NCBI RefSeq assembly: GCF_963576615.1
Contig: NC_088717.1
Span: forward strand, 35,853,802 to 35,917,801
Direction: 5' to 3'
DNA length: 64,000 bases
Origin: Watersipora subatra
Lineage: Eukaryota; Bryozoa; Gymnolaemata; Cheilostomatida; Watersiporidae
In this document: in pieces, positions 58,471 to 64,000 of the stretch
How positions within the stretch are numbered: the first letter of the stretch is position 1
Layout of the letters: each line of letters opens with the position of its first letter
The notes under the pieces: generated by a model
Database searches by the model: none
The model's input: the letters and a program-made list of their open reading frames with translations, nothing else
Told to the model about the DNA's origin: nothing
Made by a program: the position numbers and the translations under genes

Positions 58471-58704
58471 CCTATGCCTTTGTCAATACAATTGCTCCAA
58501 TGCTGGTATCATCCAAGATACTTTGCGGAAGTCTCTCCATTAACAGGCTGGTGGCTGCCGACTTGCCCCTCAAAACACATTTCTTTATATCCTCAAGCTT
58601 GTCACCTATAAGATCACAAAGGTAAATTCTTAGTTTTATGGATAAATAAAACTGTAGTTTTTATATGTGCTGTTGTAGTCATCTAACATGATGATGGAAG
58701 ATGA

Positions 58705-59415
58705 TGTAAACCTCTAGCTCATGTAAACTAAGCTACAACTAGTAATACAATTATGTGGGTAGGTGGGGTTTATGATTAGGAGTTATCTAACTCTATGTTT
58801 ACGGTCAGGAGTTATCTAGCTCTGTGTTAAGGTTTGGGTGATGATAATAATACAAGTCATAACCAATAGCTCATGCAAACTATGCTAAAACTATTAATAT
58901 AGTGATCTGGGTAGGTAGGGTTAATGATTAGGAGTTATCCAACTATGTGTTAAGGGTTGGGAGATGATAATAATACAAGTCATAACTAATAGCTCATGTA
59001 AACTAAGCTACAACTAGTAATATAGGGATGTGAGTAGGTAGGGTTAATGATTAGGAGTTATCTAGCTCTGTGTTAAGGTTTGGGTGATGATAATAATACA
59101 AGTCATAATCAATAGCTCATGTAAACTATGCTAAAACTATTAATATAGTGATATGGGTAGGTAGGGTTAATGATTAGGAGTTGTCTAATTCTGTGTTAAG
59201 GGTTGGGTAATGATAATAAAACAAGTCATAACTTATAGCTCATGTAAACTAAGCTACAACTAGTAATATAGTGATGTGGGTAGGTGGGGTTAATGATTAG
59301 GAGTTATCTAACTCTGTGTTAAATGTTGGGTGATTATTATAATACAATTCTTAAGTAAACTATGCTACAACTAGTAATATAGTGATGTGGGTAGGTAGGG
59401 TTGGGTGATGATTAT
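58705..59415. repeat. ~123-bp tandem repeat, ~5.5 units
   Basis: The word AGCTCATG recurs at about 58715, 58867, 58991, 59113 and 59237. Each unit also contains AAACTA(A/T)GCTA, TAATATAGTGATGTGGGTAG, GGTTAATGATTAGGAGTTAT and GATGATAATAATACAAGTCA. The first unit carries an extra ~30-bp internal duplication of the GGAGTTATCTA block; the last is truncated. Confidence 0.9.
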
Positions 59416-59506
59416 AGTCTATGTAACAGATTAAAACTAATTTAGGATATCGCTTGTAGGAGTGAGTATAGAGTTATAACCGTGGATGCCATGATTCTCA
59501 ACATAC

Positions 59507-60834
59507 CTTTCTTCTTTGTCATGATCATAACCATATCCGTAAAGTCATCTGCATTGGCAACATCAGTCTCCAAACCAATGATTAGTCTAAACTCGTACTC
59601 AATCTGTTTAATCAAATGACAATTATTAATTCAAGGCTACTGGCAAATAGTTGGGCTGGTATGTATGGTGCGACTATATATGGTCGCACCATACGATATG
59701 TATGGTGAAGCTGTCTTTGAATTGATTATCTATATCATTAGTATGAATACTACAATTGCACCCATAAAACAATCAGAAGGTTGGTGCATCAGATTGAGTC
59801 CATTTGAAAGGAGTGGGAATTGCCTCCTCCTCGTGCCATCGAACAGTACATCATTAGAAACAATGGGCAGTCCATTCAAACAGACTACAACATAATAAGA
59901 CAAAAACCTAAAGTACCAACCATTGCAAAGCCTCTTGTCAGGTGTGTCCATGCCTCAACGAATTTGGTTATGTCCATGTTCTCCTTTAGAAGTTGAGTTC
60001 TCTCGGTAAATGTTTCCCCAGTAGTTTCTTGCTCTCTTCATTGAGTGAATCCAGATCTTTCATGTTTGTTGCTGCTGAAATTTATATATCTCAAAATATT
60101 GTTGTGATTTTCTGTGTTGTATCAATGTGTGTTTCAATGAGCTACATGCAAATATGCAATCCGGAAGAAATAATCAATATATGCATATGTATGATAGGCT
60201 AATCGAGTGAAACCCATAACTTCCATATTTGACAACAAATTTGAATTCAAGGAGCATACCAGTTCAGTTTTGCCTTTTTGGGTGGCAGAGTATTCACACC
60301 TGCTCTCTTTTTCTTCATCGTCACCATAGCTCTCTTAATATTTTTGATAAAATAATCAATGGCCCCCTCCTTGAGTAGGCCTTGTGTGGAATAAGTGGCC
60401 CTGTGAAGGAAAATATGAAAACTGTCTAGTCTTGGGAATCTAGTCTTAAGAATCTCAATACAGCCACCTTTGCTTTTGCTCCAAGGAATGTGCCTGTGTT
60501 CTATGACTTTTTGTAATATCCAATAATGTAGTTCTCAGGAGTTTTACATTGCTTGGTTGCAAAAACATTAGTATGACATTTACGATAGATTTTTGGCTAA
60601 ATATTGCCATGTTGTATGTTATACAAACTCACGATGGCAGGCTTTCACAATTGATTCTCCAAATGACTGCAGAAAGTGTGATGGCATGGATGGTGCAAGC
60701 TCTTCATAGTTACTTGCTTGAATATTGTCTATGTCGTCACTACGATATGTTTGGGAATTATCTGAATAGTTGTCCATTGTGTTGTGTATCCTACTAGGTG
60801 ATCGCTTTAACAGCGTCAAGTTCAAAATAACCAT
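59507..60834 (-). pseudogene. Unidentified spliced gene, four exon-like blocks
   Basis: Minus-strand blocks with splice-like edges: about 60834-60633 (DDIDNIQASNYEELAPSMPS, then SFGESIVKAC), 60400-60260 (GLLKEGAIDYFIKNIKRAM and a basic tail KKKRAGVNTLPPKKAKL), about 60064-59933 (DLDSLNEESKK in one frame, TERTQLLKENMDITKFVEAW in another), and 59603-59507 (EYEFRLIIGLETDVANADDF). The third block needs a frame change, so the gene is damaged or mis-modelled. The order acidic region, basic nuclear-signal-like tail and helical WT/WP segment is reminiscent of SAM-domain-associated proteins that have expanded in invertebrate genomes, but no diagnostic residue set was seen. Function unassigned. Confidence 0.4.
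59663..59694. repeat. Perfect 12-bp hairpin
   Basis: GTATGGTGCGAC and GTCGCACCATAC are separated by TATATATG. Confidence 0.65.
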
Positions 60835-60840
60835 TGCCAG

Positions 60841-61935
60841 CTTTAATTCTACAATGATTATTTGAAAATGTCTCCCTTGTTTTCATTAGTCAATGCCATG
60901 AATAGGCTGCCCAGTGCCTGACCCGCTTATTGTCATCATAGATATTGGGCATTCATAACTGTAAAGCAAGACATGGCCAATTTGTTTTATTGAGCGAAAA
61001 TACTGTAAATAATAGTTCACCGTGGAATGCAATGATTTGGTTTTGTATTTTTAAACTAGGAATACAGAGAACTTAAAAAACCCCAAGATGGCAACATAGG
61101 TAGAAAATAGGCATAATGGCTGTGCGTTAGTCTGGGCGGGCTCTGTTGGAGGGGGAGAAAACCGTGCTTCCACCCCACCACGCAATATGTGTAGTGTAGC
61201 TATTTGATTTGACTTGAAAACAAATAGCTTATCTCATACTGAATATTGTATTATGGATAAATTTATCGTTTTAGTTGGGTTGAGTATCAGATAGATGGCG
61301 CAACAGTAGCAAAGATGTGCAGTGTCAGGAATGCATTACTATCAGGGTTTCTTCTTATTACCACGTAAATTAAATTTTGTGTATACATAGCACCAATAAG
61401 CAGCAAAATCGACATTTATATGATACTGTGTACCAATGTCAGGTCATGGCAGACCATGGCCACCGCCTTGGCTTACATATCACCACCTTAACTCCATGTT
61501 TTACCCAACACTTAAAAAGTCAAATAAACATACAGATTACAGATCTTCTGAGCACTACAAATGGCGATGCAACTTTATAAGGGGAATCAATCTTCACCCA
61601 GTAAAATAAAAGACACTAAAGGTTTCTATGCATCAGATTAAGTGAACACAATTGCCAGATCATTGCTCCCAACCAAATGTTTTGCTGGTATTAAGTGTAT
61701 TTTATCGATATCAGGCAAGGCAAAAATTCCTAAATAAATGTAATGCAGTAATTTAATATAGTATCTCATCCTATTAGCTCTGGTAGAAAGCTTACAGATG
61801 GTTTCACCAATACTATACTATTCACTTATCTTCGACTCCAAAAAGAATGTGTATCAAAAGAAGTAGAAAATAAAGGTTTATAAATCATAATATCTCATAA
61901 AACCATGGGGGCAGTTGTACATGTATTTGCAAATG
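60841..61935. other. No gene recognised
   Basis: About 1.1 kb with short frames only. A 67-codon plus-strand frame at 61377-61580 has no recognisable motif. Confidence 0.4.
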
Positions 61936-61939
61936 TCTA

Positions 61940-62262
61940 GATGGATGAACTATAGTTTTTCTTAGTGTGCCTTAATTTAAAACAAAATGCTGGGCACAAT
62001 GGGATGTGGCTACACTCTATACAACGATGTTTGGTTTCTTTTTGCTTTCTGCTAATTGGCTCCGATCGCTTGTAGTTGCTCTGCTACGCATTTTGCATGT
62101 TCTGAATTTCACCCTCCCAGGCTGTTCGGAACATTTGTTCAAGGATGGATAGCGGTCAGTACTATTCAGTTTAGCTAAACTATTGATGGAGCAAGGGGGG
62201 TCAACTGCATCTCCTCGACAATTAGTATTGTAACCTGCGTGATGCAGTAAGTAGCTGCTCAA
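61940..62262 (-). pseudogene. piggyBac C-terminal remnant
   Basis: On the minus strand a basic stretch (GRVKFRTCKMRSRATTSDRS) is followed, after a one-base frame change near 62040, by KHRCIECSHIPLCPAFCFKL. The C-x2-C...C-x3-C pattern near the end matches the C-terminal Cys-rich finger of piggyBac transposases. No catalytic core is present nearby. Confidence 0.5.
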
Positions 62263-62574
62263 CTTACTCCAAGCAATATTTCAGGCTGGTTATACCTGAT
62301 CTTGTGAGGTTCCGATAGATTACCGGTGAATTGTGAATCGATATGTCCAACAGAGAAAAAAAAGTTTTTTATGCCACTTTATTGATCTTTCAATGTGGTA
62401 ATACGTTAACATCTGGTCTGCCAAGTCAACACCTCCCATTTTTTGTTGTTATTGAGTATTGGAGCTGGCTTCCTAAATAGCCTGTCATTATACGTTTGTC
62501 GATCCAACTCCATGACCTCAAAGTCGTGATAATTTTAACAGAAGAGAATGAAATTTCGATTTTAGGTCACTTAT

Positions 62575-62670
62575 CCCCTGTCCATATACCCCCGTTCATT
62601 TACCCATACCCCCCCTAGGCTATATACCCCCAGGTCAATTACTCCCAGGTCAATTACTCCCACATAATAC
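62575..62670. repeat. Iterated TACCCCC/TACTCCC motifs
   Basis: CTTATCCCC, TATACCCCC, TTTACCC, ATACCCCCC, TATACCCCC, ATTACTCCC and ATTACTCCC follow each other within ~90 bp, with a CAGGTCA linker repeated. The array lies about 250 bp downstream of the MULE transposase remnant and may be part of its terminal region. Confidence 0.65.
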
Positions 62671-62925
62671 AGTTTAACTTAAATCAGTTGTTTTTTGGTT
62701 TAAATCACATGAACCACTTGCTAATTTGTCATGGTTTAATTAGTAGTTAATAATGAATAATTAACAATCCACCTAAAAATAAATGCATTTATTTACAAAC
62801 TAATCACAAAATTGTATTTTAATACAAACACAGTAATTTACATGTATTTGCAAAACGTGTACATATATGGGCATTTATTTTTAGACAATCATGAAGTTAC
62901 ATTTGAATATTGTGTGCTATACTAC

Positions 62926-64000
62926 GTAAGAATTCATTAATTGGTCTATTATCATAGTCAGCAACATTGTCTGTAGTCTTTGCGATATAGCTCGATATTT
63001 TGGCCTTTGTGTTGGTGCTGGCTCACCAGCTATCATTTGATTGATGGCGACTTCATTTAGTGCTTGCTCTCTACAAAGTTTGAGCAAGAAATGCCAGAAG
63101 TTGGGATGGTAGGCACTGATGTTTGCTTGCATGTGTCTGTGCCATCCTTCAACATTATTGTTTGTGCGAGGCAAGTTGTTAACAACTCTTTCATGAATAC
63201 TCCACATTGTGTGAGAAAATCTCGGTTCACATCAACCTCAACGTTGTTGTCGCCCAAAGTACGTGTCTTCAAAATAGTCCACAACTGGTTAGGTGACTTC
63301 AAGTATGTTATCTGAAAATGTCTCAAATGATTCCACAATGTCATTCACAGGCACGAATGTGAGAGCTGCCATAGAACGGATACACATATTTATATCTACA
63401 TCATTCTGATATTGGACATGGAGGCCTTCATTTTAAACTTCCCTGTAGATTGCCTGTGATAGATGATAAAAGCATCCTTGTATTGTAGTATCGGGGAATA
63501 CAATGTGAAGTGCATTTCTAATAGCATTTTCAAAGTCTATCATTATAGACGTGAGAGATAATTCCAGGTTCAATGCGTTCATCTGTCAAAAGAGATTCTC
63601 GTATGTTGTTTGCTGTTGTAGTGTAGTAGAGCATACACACAGGGTAGAATGCGATCTGCAGTAAGTGCATGAATTGTGAATAGCTCATAGAAGACACGTT
63701 AGACAACCTTGAATATACCATCACAGAACCAGTGAGATGAAGTTTGGAAAACCTGGAGATTTCTTCGTGTCGAAAAGAGTAGTATACGGTTTTCATTATC
63801 ACCTCCATCATACAATAGAAAATCTTCTCCATGTGATGTTACTTTGTATTCTTCAGGAATGACAATCTCCTCAGGGGTCTGGGAAACTGGGTGTGAGTTG
63901 CCCGCATGCTGGCAATATCTGCGTATTCCTCTGCGTATAGTGTGAATGGCTGGGATGTGTAGAAGCTTGCTCGGATATACATGTGTTTTCAAATTCTTGA
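62926..64000 (-). pseudogene. MULE (Mutator-like) transposase, broken, continues past right edge
   Basis: Minus-strand blocks in order: KLLHIPAIHTIRRGIRRYCQ, PEEIVIPEEYKVTSHGEDFL, SSHWFCDGIFKVV (first catalytic Asp; 63992-63699); then, in another frame, YELFTIHALTADRILPCVYA; then YFEDTYFGRQQR near 63270 and ERVVNNLPRTNNNVEGWHRH with HPNFWHFLLKLCREQALNEV (63207-62917). These are the ordered landmarks of the MULE transposase domain up to its C-terminus. Stops and at least three frame changes (near 63700, 63540 and 63240) make it a pseudogene. The N-terminal zinc-finger part would lie beyond 64000. MULEs move with ~9-bp target duplications. Confidence 0.8.

Overview
This window looks like transposon-saturated nuclear DNA from an invertebrate metazoan, probably a marine one. 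It is AT-rich, its genes are split by many small GT-AG introns, it holds satellites, (TA)n runs and a tRNA-derived SINE, and almost every recognisable protein belongs to a eukaryotic DNA transposon or retroelement. I found no convincing single-copy host gene. The species cannot be fixed from sequence alone.

Layout. 0-9.5 kb: a hAT deletion derivative with a perfect 8-bp target duplication (730-1765), then a nested block of terminal-inverted-repeat (TIR) elements (4.2-8.2 kb) whose most striking feature is a pair of ~813-bp inverted arms. 9.97-12.7 kb: a 138-bp satellite, partly organised as 276-bp dimers. 12.7-34.2 kb: the main object, two convergent many-exon genes. On the plus strand is a 15-exon Ulp1/C48 SUMO-protease-like gene with an intact 402-codon reading frame. 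On the minus strand is a 16-exon KDZ (Zisupton-type) transposase gene of about 835 codons. Together they look like one large KDZ-class element. The transposase carries an in-frame stop and one junction without a visible acceptor; the protease does not. Introns and spacer have been invaded by MITEs, a SINE and a 1.46-kb TIR element.

35.6-46 kb: a 2.48-kb TIR element with seven regularly spaced GGCGACA motifs in each TIR, three copies of a hAT-type MITE, a pogo/Tigger-type element, a second N-terminal fragment of a KDZ transposase on the minus strand, a decayed piggyBac that split a 35-bp minisatellite, and a PHD-finger-like remnant. 49-53.3 kb: a piggyBac remnant and a complete hAT-Charlie-type transposon with an intact 602-aa transposase and a perfect 8-bp duplication, the youngest-looking insertion here. 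54-57.3 kb: nested TIR elements next to a BEL/Pao-type gag remnant. 57.7-64 kb: minisatellites, an unidentified spliced gene on the minus strand, a piggyBac C-terminal remnant, and a decayed MULE transposase running off the right edge.

How it fits together: the transposase genes would act on their own TIRs, and the many short TIR elements are probably non-autonomous passengers of hAT, MULE, pogo and piggyBac systems. Exon models were built by hand from reading frame, splice consensus and phase continuity; they are predictions without transcript evidence.
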